From NCBI RefSeq assembly GCF_004786035.1, contig NZ_CP035088.1, positions 6,409,001-6,473,000 of the forward strand: a DNA stretch of 64,000 nucleotides. Reading direction: 5' to 3'. Positions 38,003-50,487 of this stretch are shown here, in pieces. Source of the DNA: Pseudomonas viciae. GTDB taxonomy: Bacteria; Pseudomonadota; Gammaproteobacteria; Pseudomonadales; Pseudomonadaceae. A model generated the notes under the pieces. That model was not told the DNA's origin and ran no database searches. It saw only the letters and a list, made by a program, of their open reading frames with translations. Made by a program: the position numbers and the translations under genes. The first letter of the stretch is position 1; each line of letters begins with the position of its first letter.

Positions 38003-39397
38003 ATGCGGCATCCGGTGCGTACTGAACTCTGGGCCATCCTGCGGCTGGCGGGGCCGTTGATTGCCTCGCAGTTGGCGCACATGCTGATGGTGCTCACTGA
38101 CACCGTGATGATGGCGCGCCTGAGCCCCGAGGCCCTGGCCGGCGGCGGGCTCGGGGCAGCCACTTACTCGTTCGTGTCGATTTTCTGCATCGGTGTGATC
38201 GCGGCGGTGGGTACCTTGGTGGCCATCCGTCAGGGCGCCGGCGATGTTGAAGGCGCCACCCGGCTGACCCAGGCCGGGTTGTGGCTGGCGTGGCTGATGG
38301 CGCTGGTGGCCGGCTTATTGTTGTGGAACCTCAAGCCGGTGTTGTTGCTGTTCGGCCAGACCGAAACCAACGTGCTTTCCGCCGGCCAGTTCCTGCTGGC
38401 GCTGCCGTTCGCCCTGCCCGGCTATTTGAGCTTCATGGCCCTGCGCGGCTTCACCAGCGCCATCGGCCGGGCCACGCCGGTCATGGTGATCAGCCTCGGC
38501 GGCACGGTGGCTAACTTCCTGCTCAATTACGCGCTCATCACCGGCCTGTTCGGCCTGCCGAAACTAGGCTTGATGGGGATTGGCCTGGTCACGGCCATCG
38601 TCGCCAACTGCATGGCCCTGGCGCTGGCCTGGCATATCCATCGGCATCCGGCCTACCGGGCTTATCCGCTGCTGAACGGACTGTCACGGCCCAATCGCCA
38701 TTACCTCAAGGAGCTGTGGCGCCTGGGCCTGCCGATTGGCGGCACCTACGCGGTGGAAGTCGGGCTGTTCGCCTTCGCCGCGCTGTGCATCGGCACCATG
38801 GGCAGCACACCGCTGGCGGCACACCAGATCGCCCTGCAGATCGTCTCGGTGGCGTTCATGGTTCCGGCGGGGATGTCCTACGCCATCACCATGCGCATCG
38901 GCCAGCACTACGGTGCGGGGCAACTGCCGATGGCGCGACTGGCCGGGCGGGTCGGCATTGGCTTTGGCGCCGCCGTGATGCTGGCGTTCGCGATGGTGTT
39001 CTGGCTGCTGCCCAATCAGTTGATCGGCTTGTTCCTGGACCACAACGACCCAGCGTTCCGCCCGGTGATCGACCTGGCCGTGAGCCTGCTGGCCGTGGCG
39101 GCGTGGTTCGAGCTGTTCGACGGCGCACAAACCATCGCGATGGGCTGCATTCGCGGGCTCAAGGACGCCAAGACCACCTTCCTGGTGGGCCTGGGTTGCT
39201 ATTGGTTGATCGGCGCACCGGCGGCGTGGTGGATGGCTTTTCACCTGGACTTGGGGCCGACGGGGGTCTGGTGGGGCCTGGCCCTGGGGCTGGCCTGCGC
39301 GGCGGTGAGCCTGACGCTGGCGTTTGAATGGAAGATGCGGCGGATGATCAGGGGTGAGGCTGGGCCGCGGCGTTTCAAGGTCGTCCAGACTGAATGA
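38003..39397 (+). CDS. MATE-family multidrug efflux transporter, NorM-like
   Basis: A 464-residue inner-membrane protein with twelve hydrophobic segments and MATE motifs near the start of each half (LIASQLAHMLMVLTDTVMMA; GLPIGGTYAVEVGLFAFAAL). It exports cationic drugs using sodium or proton gradients. The third possible start at 38003 was chosen because GGAG (37989-37992) is 10 bases away, while the nearer ATG at 37997 is too close. Confidence 0.9.
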   Translation: MRHPVRTELWAILRLAGPLIASQLAHMLMVLTDTVMMARLSPEALAGGGLGAATYSFVSIFCIGVIAAVGTLVAIRQGAGDVEGATRLTQAGLWLAWLMALVAGLLLWNLKPVLLLFGQTETNVLSAGQFLLALPFALPGYLSFMALRGFTSAIGRATPVMVISLGGTVANFLLNYALITGLFGLPKLGLMGIGLVTAIVANCMALALAWHIHRHPAYRAYPLLNGLSRPNRHYLKELWRLGLPIGGTYAVEVGLFAFAALCIGTMGSTPLAAHQIALQIVSVAFMVPAGMSYAITMRIGQHYGAGQLPMARLAGRVGIGFGAAVMLAFAMVFWLLPNQLIGLFLDHNDPAFRPVIDLAVSLLAVAAWFELFDGAQTIAMGCIRGLKDAKTTFLVGLGCYWLIGAPAAWWMAFHLDLGPTGVWWGLALGLACAAVSLTLAFEWKMRRMIRGEAGPRRFKVVQTE

Positions 39398-39405
39398 ATA
39401 CCCCT

Positions 39406-39492
39406 GTGGGAGCGGGCTTGCTCGCGAAGGCGGTGGATCAGCCAGAAATGTATCGACTGACCCACCGCCTTCGCGAGCAAGCCCGCTCCCAC
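39406..39492. repeat. REP doublet
   Basis: GTGGGAGCGGGCTTGCTCGC and its inverted copy flank a 47-bp spacer, between convergent MATE and GGDEF/EAL genes. The spacer shares the ATCAGCCAGAAAT...ATCGACTGAC stretch with the doublet at 44095. Confidence 0.92.
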
Positions 39493-39503
39493 TAAGGGTT
39501 GCG

Positions 39504-41174
39504 TTAGCTCACAACTTCCCTCGCTGATTGATCGCCATCAAACGTCAGGTATTGCACCAGCTCAGGCAACGGCAAGGGCTTGCTGATCAAAAAACCCTGC
39601 ACCTGATCGCACCCGAAGCCACGTAGCAAATCCAGCTGTTCCCGGGTTTCCACGCCTTCGGCCACCACTTCCAGGTTGAGGTTGTGCGCGAGGTTGATCA
39701 TCGCATGCACCAGTTTGCGGTTCTCTTCGCGCTGCTCCATGCCGCCGACAAAGCTCTTGTCGATCTTGAGCAGCGCGATGGGCAGGCTGTTGAGGTGCAC
39801 GAACGAGGAGAATCCGGTGCCGAAGTCGTCCAGGGAGAAGCGCACCCCCAAGCGACCCAAGGCATCCATGGTCTGTTTGACCAGTTCGCTGCGGCGCATG
39901 ACGGCGGTTTCGGTGAGTTCGAATTCCAGCCACTGGGCCTCGACTCCCCGCTCGGCAATCAGCCGGCTCAGGGTCGGCAGTAGCTGGCTGTCCTGGAACT
40001 GCCGGAACGACAGGTTGACCGCCATGTGCAACGGCGCCAGCCCCCGCTCGCGCAGGGCCTGCATGTCGCGCAACGCCCGGGAAATCACCCAGTAGCCCAG
40101 CGGCACGATCAGGCCACTCTGTTCGGCCAGCGGCACGAACTCACTTGGCGGCAGCAGCCCGCGTTCGCCGTGACGCCAGCGCACCAGGGCTTCGAGGCCG
40201 ACGATGTGGCCGCCATCGAGGTCCAGCCGGGGCTGGTAATGCAGCTCCAGTTCATCGCGACGCAGCGCCCGGCGCAGTTCGCTTTCCAGATCGGCGAGGC
40301 TACGGGCGTTACGGTTGATGCGCTCATTGAAGATATGGAAGGTGCAGCCTTGGGTGCTCTTGGCCTGCTGCATGGCGATATGCGCGTGCCACATCAGCGG
40401 GTCCGCGCCGGCCTGGGCACGGGCGTGAGCGATGCCCAGGCTGCAACCGATCAACAGGCTTTCGCCATCTACCCAATAAGGTTCGGCCATGGCTTCGGTG
40501 ATGCGCTCAGCCATCCATTCGGCCCGCTGCGGGGCACGGCGGGTGTCGATGAGCAAGGCGAATTCATCGCTGCCCAACCGGGCCAGTTGATCGCCCGCCT
40601 CAAGTGACCCTTTGAGCCGCGATACCACCTGCAAAATCAAACGGTCACCGGCCTGGTGGCCGAGGGCATCGTTGGCGTGACGGAAGTTGTCCAGGTCCAG
40701 GTGACCGAGTGCCAGGCCGCGACCTTCGTTTTCAGCCAGGCGTGCCGCCAGCAAAGTCTGGAAACCCTGGCGATTGGCGATGCCAGTCAACGGATCCTGC
40801 TCAGCGAGGCGCTGCAGCGTGTTTTCCAGCACCCCGCGCTCACGCACATGGCGCAGGCAACGACGCAGGGTCGGCCCGTCGAGTACATCACGCACCAGCC
40901 AGTCGCTGACGCCATCGGGTGGCGTCGAGGGTTCATGCTCAAGCAGCAGGACTGTCGGCAAGCGGCAGCGGCCTGGCGCCGGTTGCAACGCCGCAATCGT
41001 CAGCAGTACCGCGTGACGGTTGTCTTCGAACAGGCTGCTGACCGAGTCCCAGCTCGGGGCGCTGATCAGCACGACCGACGGCCCCATGGGCGCCAGGCAC
41101 TCGCGCAATATCGCTGACCACTCAGGCGTTTCGGCCAATAGCAGCAAACGCAAGGGTTCGACAGGCGTAGACAA
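39504..41174 (-). CDS. GGDEF/EAL protein, probable c-di-GMP phosphodiesterase
   Basis: A 556-residue cytoplasmic protein. Residues 1-110 look like a degenerate receiver domain without a phosphoacceptor Asp. The GGDEF domain (DPLTGIANRQGF) carries GSDEF in place of GGDEF. The EAL domain has a complete catalytic set: EALVRW, NLSFRQF, ELTETAVM, DDFGTGFSS, KIDKSFV and AEGVET. It therefore probably hydrolyses c-di-GMP, with the GGDEF part regulatory or weakly active. It has no membrane segment. It is divergent from rep, with about 275 bp between. Confidence 0.9.
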   Translation of the reverse strand: MSTPVEPLRLLLLAETPEWSAILRECLAPMGPSVVLISAPSWDSVSSLFEDNRHAVLLTIAALQPAPGRCRLPTVLLLEHEPSTPPDGVSDWLVRDVLDGPTLRRCLRHVRERGVLENTLQRLAEQDPLTGIANRQGFQTLLAARLAENEGRGLALGHLDLDNFRHANDALGHQAGDRLILQVVSRLKGSLEAGDQLARLGSDEFALLIDTRRAPQRAEWMAERITEAMAEPYWVDGESLLIGCSLGIAHARAQAGADPLMWHAHIAMQQAKSTQGCTFHIFNERINRNARSLADLESELRRALRRDELELHYQPRLDLDGGHIVGLEALVRWRHGERGLLPPSEFVPLAEQSGLIVPLGYWVISRALRDMQALRERGLAPLHMAVNLSFRQFQDSQLLPTLSRLIAERGVEAQWLEFELTETAVMRRSELVKQTMDALGRLGVRFSLDDFGTGFSSFVHLNSLPIALLKIDKSFVGGMEQREENRKLVHAMINLAHNLNLEVVAEGVETREQLDLLRGFGCDQVQGFLISKPLPLPELVQYLTFDGDQSAREVVS

Positions 41175-41449
41175 GCTGACTCCCTAGACTCTGCAAGGTG
41201 GTTGGCGCCGGGCATTATGACCTTGCCGATCGGCAATGACCAATGCCAATGGTTCTCAAACACTTGCTTTTGGCGGTTTTTTACACGCGAAATCGCACGT
41301 TAGACGCATGTGCGCCCGACATCCTGCGCGAAAGTGGGAAAAGCGGCAAATGACAATGATGTGTTACGTCACAAGTCGGACAGAGCAGCACAATTCTCTG
41401 AGCCTGTTAAAATGCCGGCCCATTTCGCAAACGACCCTCTGACCCTGTC

Positions 41450-44090
<2,641 letters not shown>

Positions 44091-44094
44091 CCCT

Positions 44095-44181
44095 GTGGGA
44101 GCGGGCTTGCTCGCGAATGCGGTGTATCAGCCAGAAATATATCGACTGACACACCGCATTCGCGAGCAAGCCCGCTCCCAC
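44095..44181. repeat. REP doublet
   Basis: GTGGGAGCGGGCTTGCTCGC at the left and its inverted copy at the right end surround a spacer nearly identical to that of the doublet at 39406. It lies between convergent xpt and the acetyl-CoA hydrolase gene. Confidence 0.92.
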
Positions 44182-44200
44182 AATGGATCTGTGTCGATCA

Positions 44201-46123
44201 TTAGATAGCAGTGGCCTTGAGCCCGGCGAGCAACAACCGCTGGCCCAGTTCCTCTTTCAGTCCCTCGGGGCTCGCCAACTGCATCCGCTCCAAATGCTCG
44301 GGAAACGCCGAAGGCTCCGGCGCATCCAGCGCCGCCTTGCCCAATTCCAGAATCTCAGTGAGCTTGAACTTGCTCTTGAGCCAGTTCAGCGCCCGCAACA
44401 GGTCCCGCTCTACCCCGTCGAAATCACAACCCAGCGGATACTCCGGAAACAGATTCGAATGCCGTGCCTGGATGGCCTGCAAACGCTCGGAAGTGTTGTC
44501 AGCGAACCGCGGATCGAGGCGGAAATCCCTGGGCAACTTGCCGGCCTTTTGCGCTTGCTCGATCAGTCCCGGCTGGAAACGTGAATCGCTGATGTTCAAG
44601 AGTGCTTCGATCACTGCGGCATCGGTCTTGCCGCGCAGGTCGGCGATGCCATATTCGGTCACCACGATGTCCCGCAGGTGCCGGGGAATCGTGCAATGGC
44701 CGTACTCCCAGACGATGTTCGAGCTGATCTCGCCCCCCGCCTCGCGCCAGCTGCGCAACAGCAGAATCGAACGCCCGCCCTCCAGCGCATGGCCCTGGGC
44801 AACGAAGTTGTACTGCCCGCCCACGCCACTGAGTACCCGGCCGTCTTCCAATTGGTCGGCCACCCCTGCCCCCATCAGGGTCATGGTGAACACCGTGTTG
44901 ATAAAGCGTGCATCGAGTCGCTGCAGGCGTTTGAGCTGCTCCTGGCCGTATAGCTCGTTGATGTAACTGATGCGGGTCATGTTGAATTCAACTCGGCGGC
45001 TCTGTGGCAACTCGCGCAAGCGCTCGTAAAAACTGCGCGGGCCGAGGAAGAACCCGCCATGTATACAGATGCCGTCCGGCTGCGCCGCCTCGTCGAGGGT
45101 GCCGGCGTTGGCCTGTTCCTGAGTCGGCTCGTCGGGGTAGACCTTGCGCCGGATGATCCCGGCATCCGCCAGCACCAGCAAACCGTTGACGAACATCTCA
45201 CTGCAGCCGTACAGCCCTTTGACAAACGGCTCGACTCCGCCCTCGCGCTCGATCAGTTGCGCCCACTGGCTCAGGTTCAGGTCCGCCAGCAACGCCTGGT
45301 AGCCGGCGTTATCGGCCTGGCGCGCCAGCAGCGCCGCCGTCAACGCGTCGCCCATGGCACCGATGCCGATCTGCAGCGTCCCGCCGTCACGCACCAGGGT
45401 ACTGGCGTGCAGGCCGATCAGATGATCCTGGAACCCCACCGGCATGTTCGGCGTGGAAAACAACGTGTGGCTGTCCTTCTCGTCGATCAGCAGGTCGAAA
45501 GCGTCGATGCCGATCTCCGCGTCCCCCGGCATGTAGGGCAAATCGCTGTGCACCTGGCCGACCAGGAGAATGGTCTCCCCGGCCGCGCGCCGCTTGGCGA
45601 TCATCGGCAACAGGTCGAGGGTGATGTCCGGGTTGCAGCTCAGGCTCAGGCGATCGGGATGTTGCGGGTCGCTCGCCACCAGTTGCGCCACCAGGTTCAA
45701 GCCCGCAGCGTTGATGTCCCGGGCGGCGTGGCTGTAGTTGCTGCTGACATAATTCTGTTGAGCCGATGCACTGTGCAGCAGGCTGCCGGGCTGCATGAAA
45801 AACTGCTGGACGCGGATGTTGGCCGGCAGACTGTCGCGATGCAGGTCGGCGAGATAATCCAGTTCGGGGTAATCACCGAAGACCCGCTCGATAAAGGGCT
45901 CCAGGAAGCGCTTTTGCAAACCATCGCCCAGGTTCGGCCGGCCCAGGCTCAGGGCCGTGTAAATGGTCAGTTGGCGCTCGGGCAATTGCGCGATGCGTCG
46001 ATACAGCGCGTTGGCAAACAGGTTGGGCTTGCCCAGCCCCAGGGGCATGCCAAGGTGAATATGCGCGGGCAGACGCTCGAGCACATCATCCACCGCCTGT
46101 TCGATTGAACACAACTGCACCAT
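44201..46123 (-). CDS. Acetyl-CoA hydrolase/transferase family protein
   Basis: A 640-residue protein of the acetyl-CoA hydrolase/4-hydroxybutyrate CoA-transferase type. Recognisable parts are HLGMPLGLGKPNLFANALYR at the N-terminus, the glycine loop GTLQIGIGAMGDALTAALL, VKGLYGCSEMFVNGLLVLAD, GVGGQYNFVAQGHALEGGRS, and IVTEYGIADLRGKTDAAVIE near the C-terminus. The catalytic Glu is expected in the VTEYG or CSEMF segments. At 640 residues it is longer than typical Ach1 proteins (about 500). Substrate is unknown. GGAGGGT upstream of the ATG at 46123 supports this start; a frame extending to 46216 crosses the cycB terminator. Confidence 0.78.
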   Translation of the reverse strand: MVQLCSIEQAVDDVLERLPAHIHLGMPLGLGKPNLFANALYRRIAQLPERQLTIYTALSLGRPNLGDGLQKRFLEPFIERVFGDYPELDYLADLHRDSLPANIRVQQFFMQPGSLLHSASAQQNYVSSNYSHAARDINAAGLNLVAQLVASDPQHPDRLSLSCNPDITLDLLPMIAKRRAAGETILLVGQVHSDLPYMPGDAEIGIDAFDLLIDEKDSHTLFSTPNMPVGFQDHLIGLHASTLVRDGGTLQIGIGAMGDALTAALLARQADNAGYQALLADLNLSQWAQLIEREGGVEPFVKGLYGCSEMFVNGLLVLADAGIIRRKVYPDEPTQEQANAGTLDEAAQPDGICIHGGFFLGPRSFYERLRELPQSRRVEFNMTRISYINELYGQEQLKRLQRLDARFINTVFTMTLMGAGVADQLEDGRVLSGVGGQYNFVAQGHALEGGRSILLLRSWREAGGEISSNIVWEYGHCTIPRHLRDIVVTEYGIADLRGKTDAAVIEALLNISDSRFQPGLIEQAQKAGKLPRDFRLDPRFADNTSERLQAIQARHSNLFPEYPLGCDFDGVERDLLRALNWLKSKFKLTEILELGKAALDAPEPSAFPEHLERMQLASPEGLKEELGQRLLLAGLKATAI

Positions 46124-46215
46124 CCGACCCTCCAGGACATTCCATGAATGTGGGTTGGACCGAGCTTGCCGGGTCTTGGTTGCGATGACCAGCCCCTGGA
46201 AAAACACCAGGCACA

Positions 46216-46243
46216 AAAAAGCCGCTCGTAAGCGGCTTTTTTG
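46216..46243 (-). terminator. Intrinsic terminator after the cytochrome c5 gene
   Basis: AAAAAAGCCGCT and AGCGGCTTTTTT form a 12-base stem with a 4-base loop, 18 bp beyond the cytochrome stop codon on the minus strand. Confidence 0.92.
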
Positions 46244-46260
46244 TGAAGGATGCTGGCTCG

Positions 46261-46683
46261 TTACAGGCCGGACATCTCTTTGATGGCGCCCTTGAGTTCG
46301 TCATCCGAGCAATCGGCACAGGTACCTTTTGGCGGCATGGCGTTGACGCCGGTAATGGCCTTGGCCAGGATGCCGTCGAGACCGCCCTGGTGATCGGCGC
46401 GCTCTTTCCAGGCAGCCTTGTCACCGATTTTCGGAGCACCCAACAGGCCGGTGCCGTGGCAAGCATTGCAATGCTTTGCAATAACATCTTTCGGCGCCTT
46501 CGCACCGCCGCCGCCAGCCGAAGCTACGACTTCCATCCCCTTGCATTCCTTCCCCTGAACGCAGACCTGGCCGACCGGTTCAAGGCGCTTGGCGATTTCG
46601 TCGTTGGTCGCCGCTTGGGCACTGACTGCCCATAGGGCCAATACGGTTGCTGGTGCAGCCAGCATTTTCATAATTAGGTTCAC
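46261..46683 (-). CDS. cycB: Cytochrome c5 family protein
   Basis: A 140-residue periplasmic monohaem cytochrome. A signal peptide ends near SAQAAT, the haem-binding motif is HCNACH, axial Met is likely in NAMPPKG, and a second Cys pair (CADC) downstream is characteristic of cytochrome c5. It carries electrons to terminal oxidases or peroxidases. The GTG at 46683 has GAGGG 7 bases upstream, so it was preferred over the ATG at 46671. Confidence 0.9.
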   Translation of the reverse strand: MNLIMKMLAAPATVLALWAVSAQAATNDEIAKRLEPVGQVCVQGKECKGMEVVASAGGGGAKAPKDVIAKHCNACHGTGLLGAPKIGDKAAWKERADHQGGLDGILAKAITGVNAMPPKGTCADCSDDELKGAIKEMSGL

Positions 46684-46854
46684 GCGTACACCCTCAATGG
46701 TGGCTAGTCACGCCTGCGGCCACGGTTTGCAGGCGGGCGCAAGTATAGCGGTAAGGCCGTCACACGGGAACAACCCCAAAGACCTAAGGGTTTTGTTCGT
46801 CATGACAGCTCGACCTTCGGGCGCCTCCGCCAAATAGGCTCGGCGCCGCTTTTC

Positions 46855-47403
46855 TTAGAAATTGGCCGGCGTAGCTGCGCTGATCAGTCGCGCCGGCACA
46901 TCGAACGGATTACGGAAACGGTGGGGCTTGGTGCTCTCGAAATAGTAGCTGTCGCCGGCTTCGAGCACGAAAGTTTCGACGCCGACCACCAACTCCAGCC
47001 GCCCCTCCACCAGAATCCCGGTTTCCTCGCCCTCATGGGTGAGCATCTCGTCACCGGTGTCGGCGCCAGGCGGATAGATTTCATTCAGGAAGGCAATCGC
47101 CCGGCTCGGGTGTGCCCTGCCCACCAGTTTCATGGTCACGGCGCCGTCGGAGATGTCGATCAGTTCGTTGGCTTTGTAGACGATCTGAGTCGGTTTCTCC
47201 TGAAGGATTTCTTCGGAGAAAAACTCGACCATGGACATGGGAATCCCGCCAAGGACCTTACGCAGCGAGCTGATCGAGGGGCTGACGCTGTTCTTCTCGA
47301 TCATCGAAATAGTGCTGTTGGTGACGCCCGCGCGCTTGGCGAGTTCACGCTGGGAAAGGCCTTTGAGTTTACGAATGGATTGCAGTCGTTCACCGACGTC
47401 CAA
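46855..47403 (-). CDS. pauR: PauR, XRE-cupin repressor of polyamine catabolism
   Basis: A 182-residue regulator with an N-terminal helix-turn-helix (GLSQRELAKRAGVTNSTISM) and a C-terminal cupin domain (MLTHEGEETGILVEGRLELV, then YYFESTKPHRFRNP). Sequence, length and position beside dadX match PauR of P. aeruginosa, which represses the pau polyamine genes and is relieved by putrescine or cadaverine. The flavoenzyme at 51490 and the aldehyde dehydrogenase at 57804 are likely members of its regulon. Confidence 0.9.
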   Translation of the reverse strand: MDVGERLQSIRKLKGLSQRELAKRAGVTNSTISMIEKNSVSPSISSLRKVLGGIPMSMVEFFSEEILQEKPTQIVYKANELIDISDGAVTMKLVGRAHPSRAIAFLNEIYPPGADTGDEMLTHEGEETGILVEGRLELVVGVETFVLEAGDSYYFESTKPHRFRNPFDVPARLISAATPANF

Positions 47404-47531
47404 TGCTGGAGCCTCCAGGGAATCAGGTTGTGTGGAAAGTGACCGTTATCATGGCGACAGCGTTCAGTATTTACAACACTTTGACCCGAATCCTGTGCGG
47501 TGAAGCGACTTTCGGTAGGTGGCGCCTGGCG

Positions 47532-48605
47532 TCAGAGCCCGCAATAGAGCCGTGGCACCCGCCGCAGGTTGCAGAAAATCTGATAGGGAATCGTGTCAGC
47601 GGCCTTGGCCACGTCGCTGGCGAGGATGGTCTTGCCCCATAACTCCACCGTCGAACCGAGCCCGGCCTGGGGAATATCGGTCAAGTCGACGCACAGCATG
47701 TCCATCGACACCCGTCCGACCAGTTGGCTGCGCTGCCCGTCCACCAGCACCGGTGTGCCGCTGGGTGCCTGGCGTGGGTAGCCGTCGGCATACCCCATGG
47801 CGACCACCCCGACCCGGGTCGGTTGCGCGGTCACAAAACGAGCGCCGTAGCCCACCGGCTCGCCAGCGGGCAATTCACGCACGCAGATGATCTTCGATTC
47901 CAGGGTCATGACCGGCTGCAGGCGCGAGGCGACGGCATTGGGTTCCTCGAAGGGCGTTGCGCCATAGAGCATGATGCCCGGCCGCACCCAGTCGCTCGGC
48001 ATCTGCGGCCAGCCCAACACGGCCGGGGAGTTGCGCAGGCTGATCTCCGCCACCAACCCCTGGCGGGCCACCTCGAACACGGCCAGTTGTTGAATACTGC
48101 TGGGATCGTGCAGCTCATCAGCGCGGGCGAAGTGGCTCATCAGCACGATCTTCGCCACTTTGCCGCTGGCCAGCAGACGGCGATAGGCCGCCTGGTAATC
48201 CGCAGGATGCAGCCCGACTCGATGCATCCCCGAATCGAGCTTGAGCCAGACGGTGATCGGCTTGCTCAGCGTTGCGTTTTCAATTGCTTCGAGCTGCCAC
48301 AACGAATGCACCACGCACCAGAAATCGTGCTCGACGATCAACGGCAACTCATCGGCCTCGAAAAAGCCCTCCAGCAACAGGATTGGCCCACGAATCCCGC
48401 CGGCTCGCAGCTCCAGGGCCTCTTCAATGCACGCCACGGCAAACCCGTCCGCCGTGTCCTGCAAAGCCTCGGCGCACCGCACCGCGCCATGCCCATAGGC
48501 ATCGGCCTTGACCACCGCGAGGGCCTTGGCCCCCGTGACTTCGCGGGCCAATTGGTAGTTGTGACGCAAGGCTTGAAGGTCGATCAGGGCACGGGCAGGA
48601 CGCAT
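47532..48605 (-). CDS. dadX: Catabolic alanine racemase
   Basis: A 357-residue fold-III PLP racemase. It begins [20 protein letters not shown], has the PLP lysine in [11 protein letters not shown] and the second catalytic residue Tyr in GYGARFV, with [10 protein letters not shown] after it. It supplies D-alanine to DadA during alanine catabolism. Order dadA-ridA-dadX on the minus strand is the normal Pseudomonas dad arrangement. Confidence 0.95.
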   Translation of the reverse strand: MRPARALIDLQALRHNYQLAREVTGAKALAVVKADAYGHGAVRCAEALQDTADGFAVACIEEALELRAGGIRGPILLLEGFFEADELPLIVEHDFWCVVHSLWQLEAIENATLSKPITVWLKLDSGMHRVGLHPADYQAAYRRLLASGKVAKIVLMSHFARADELHDPSSIQQLAVFEVARQGLVAEISLRNSPAVLGWPQMPSDWVRPGIMLYGATPFEEPNAVASRLQPVMTLESKIICVRELPAGEPVGYGARFVTAQPTRVGVVAMGYADGYPRQAPSGTPVLVDGQRSQLVGRVSMDMLCVDLTDIPQAGLGSTVELWGKTILASDVAKAADTIPYQIFCNLRRVPRLYCGL

Positions 48606-48633
48606 GGCGGCGGGCTTCTAGGCGGTCATGAAT

Positions 48634-48678
48634 AAAAAACCGGCGCGGGCTGAAGGCATGAACCACCAACAGCGCCGG
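48634..48678 (-). terminator. Possible partial terminator between ridA and dadX
   Basis: On the minus strand CCGGCGC (48678-48672) can pair with GCGCCGG (48646-48640), followed directly by six Ts. The 25-base loop is large, so termination may be partial, which would lower dadX expression relative to dadA. Confidence 0.4.
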
Positions 48679-48702
48679 AAGAGGGATTCGTTTTGACGGG
48701 GA

Positions 48703-49056
48703 TTAAGGCAGCGCAGCCACAACCGACAGCTCCACCAGAATCTCCGGCTCGCACAGCTTGGCCTCCACGGTGGCACGGGCCGGGGCGACGCCTTTGGGCA
48801 GCCATTTGTCCCAGATCGCATTCATGCCTTCGAAGTGGGCCTCAATATCTTTCAGATAGATCGTCACCGACAGCAGACGGTTCTTGTCGGTCCCGGCCAA
48901 GTCCAGCAAGCGCTCGATATTGGCCAGGGTTTCGCGGGTCTGCTGCTCGATACCGGCGCCCATGTCGTCGCCGACCTGTCCCGCCAGGTAAACGGTGCCG
49001 TTGTGCACGACAACCTGGCTCATGCGGTCATTGGTGAGCTGGCGCTGGATTGACAT
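48703..49056 (-). CDS. RidA family reactive-imine deaminase
   Basis: A 117-residue protein of the Rid superfamily ([60 protein letters not shown]). The Arg in PARATVEA corresponds to the catalytic Arg of RidA. Rid proteins hydrolyse the reactive imino acids released by enzymes such as D-amino-acid dehydrogenases, so the position between dadA and dadX makes functional sense. The start at 49056 overlaps the end of dadA by 29 bases. Confidence 0.88.
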   Translation of the reverse strand: MSIQRQLTNDRMSQVVVHNGTVYLAGQVGDDMGAGIEQQTRETLANIERLLDLAGTDKNRLLSVTIYLKDIEAHFEGMNAIWDKWLPKGVAPARATVEAKLCEPEILVELSVVAALP

Positions 49057-50332
49057 GTTTTGCAGACTCCTGGTGTTTGCTGCCATAACGGGAAATATCG
49101 AGGCCTTCGGCGCTGATCTGCGGCTTTTTCTTCGCCATCAGGTCCGCCAGCAAGCGACCGGAACCACAAGCCATGGTCCAGCCCAGCGTGCCGTGGCCGG
49201 TATTCAGAAACAAATTCTTGAACGGTGTAGCACCCACGATTGGCGTGCCGTCGGGGGTGGTCGGACGCAACCCGGTCCAGAAACTGGCCTGGGCCAGGTC
49301 GCCGCCCAGAGGATAAAGGTCGTTGACGATCATCTCCAGGGTTTCACGTCGACGCGGGTTGAGGGACAGGTCAAATCCGGCGATTTCTGCCATGCCGCCC
49401 ACACGAATGCGGTTGTCGAACCGGGTGATCGCGACTTTGTAGGTTTCGTCGAGAATGGTCGAGGTCGGCGCCATCGCCGGGTTGGTGATCGGCACGGTCA
49501 GGGAATAGCCCTTGAGCGGATACACCGGCGCGCGAATCCCCAGCGGCTTGAGCAGTAGCGGCGAGTAACTGCCCAGGGCCAGGACGTAGCGGTCGGCGGT
49601 TTCCAGCTTGCCGTCGATCCAGACGCCGTTGATCCGGTCGCCGGCGTAGTCCAGGCGCTGGATATCCTGGCCGAAGCGGAATTGCACACCGAGTTTCTCG
49701 GCCATTTCCGCCAAACGCGTGGTAAACATCTGACAGTCGCCGGTCTGGTCGTTGGGCAGACGCAGGGCACCCGCCAGGATGTCGGTGACATTGGCCAGGG
49801 CCGGTTCGACTCGGGCAATACCCTCGCGGTCGAGCACTTCGAACGGCACGCCGGACTCTTTCAGCACCGCAATGTCCTTTGCCGCGCCATCGAGCTGTGC
49901 CTGGGTGCGGAACAGTTGTGTAGTCCCCAGGCTACGACCTTCGTAGGCAATGCCGGTTTCAGCGCGCAACTCATCGAGACAGTCACGGCTGTACTCGGAC
50001 AGGCGCACCATGCGCTCTTTGTTGATGGCATAGCGGCTGGCGGTGCAGTTGCGCAGCATCTGCGCCATCCACAGGTACTGGTCGATGTCGGCGGTGGCCT
50101 TGATGGCCAGCGGAGCGTGGCGCTGCAACAGCCACTTGATGGCCTTGAGCGGCACACCCGGCGCGGCCCACGGCGAGGCATAACCCGGCGACACCTGGCC
50201 GGCGTTGGCGAAACTGGTCTCCATGGCAGGCGCCGGTTGACGGTCGACCACCACCACTTCAAACCCGGCCCGGGCCAGATAGTAAGCACTGACGGTACCG
50301 ATGACGCCGCTACCCAATACCAGAACGCGCAT
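49028..50332 (-). CDS. dadA: D-amino acid dehydrogenase
   Basis: A 434-residue FAD enzyme that oxidises D-alanine and other D-amino acids to keto acids, feeding electrons to the respiratory chain. It has the N-terminal dinucleotide motif [40 protein letters not shown], and the C-terminal [20 protein letters not shown]. It is divergent from lrp, whose product activates dadA in P. aeruginosa in response to alanine. Confidence 0.95.
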   Translation of the reverse strand: MRVLVLGSGVIGTVSAYYLARAGFEVVVVDRQPAPAMETSFANAGQVSPGYASPWAAPGVPLKAIKWLLQRHAPLAIKATADIDQYLWMAQMLRNCTASRYAINKERMVRLSEYSRDCLDELRAETGIAYEGRSLGTTQLFRTQAQLDGAAKDIAVLKESGVPFEVLDREGIARVEPALANVTDILAGALRLPNDQTGDCQMFTTRLAEMAEKLGVQFRFGQDIQRLDYAGDRINGVWIDGKLETADRYVLALGSYSPLLLKPLGIRAPVYPLKGYSLTVPITNPAMAPTSTILDETYKVAITRFDNRIRVGGMAEIAGFDLSLNPRRRETLEMIVNDLYPLGGDLAQASFWTGLRPTTPDGTPIVGATPFKNLFLNTGHGTLGWTMACGSGRLLADLMAKKKPQISAEGLDISRYGSKHQESAKHVNPAPAHQ

Positions 50333-50443
50333 GTTGATGCCCTCATCGCGGATAACCGCTGACGTTTGTTATACAAAGCTTTGATGCGCGCAGTGTAAAA
50401 AAGATTAGCCAGTGCTTTTCACTATATAAATGCCTATATTTGG

Positions 50444-50455
50444 CGAGAATTCTCG
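50444..50455. promoter_or_regulatory. Palindrome CGAGAATTCTCG, possible Lrp site
   Basis: A perfect 12-base palindrome in the AT-rich dadA-lrp intergenic region, 33 bases before the lrp start. Its AGAATTCT centre resembles Lrp-type sites. An Lrp or DadR role is inferred from the neighbours only. Confidence 0.4.
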
Positions 50456-50487
50456 GCAATAACCCTTTTTACGGAGGTGCATCCCCT

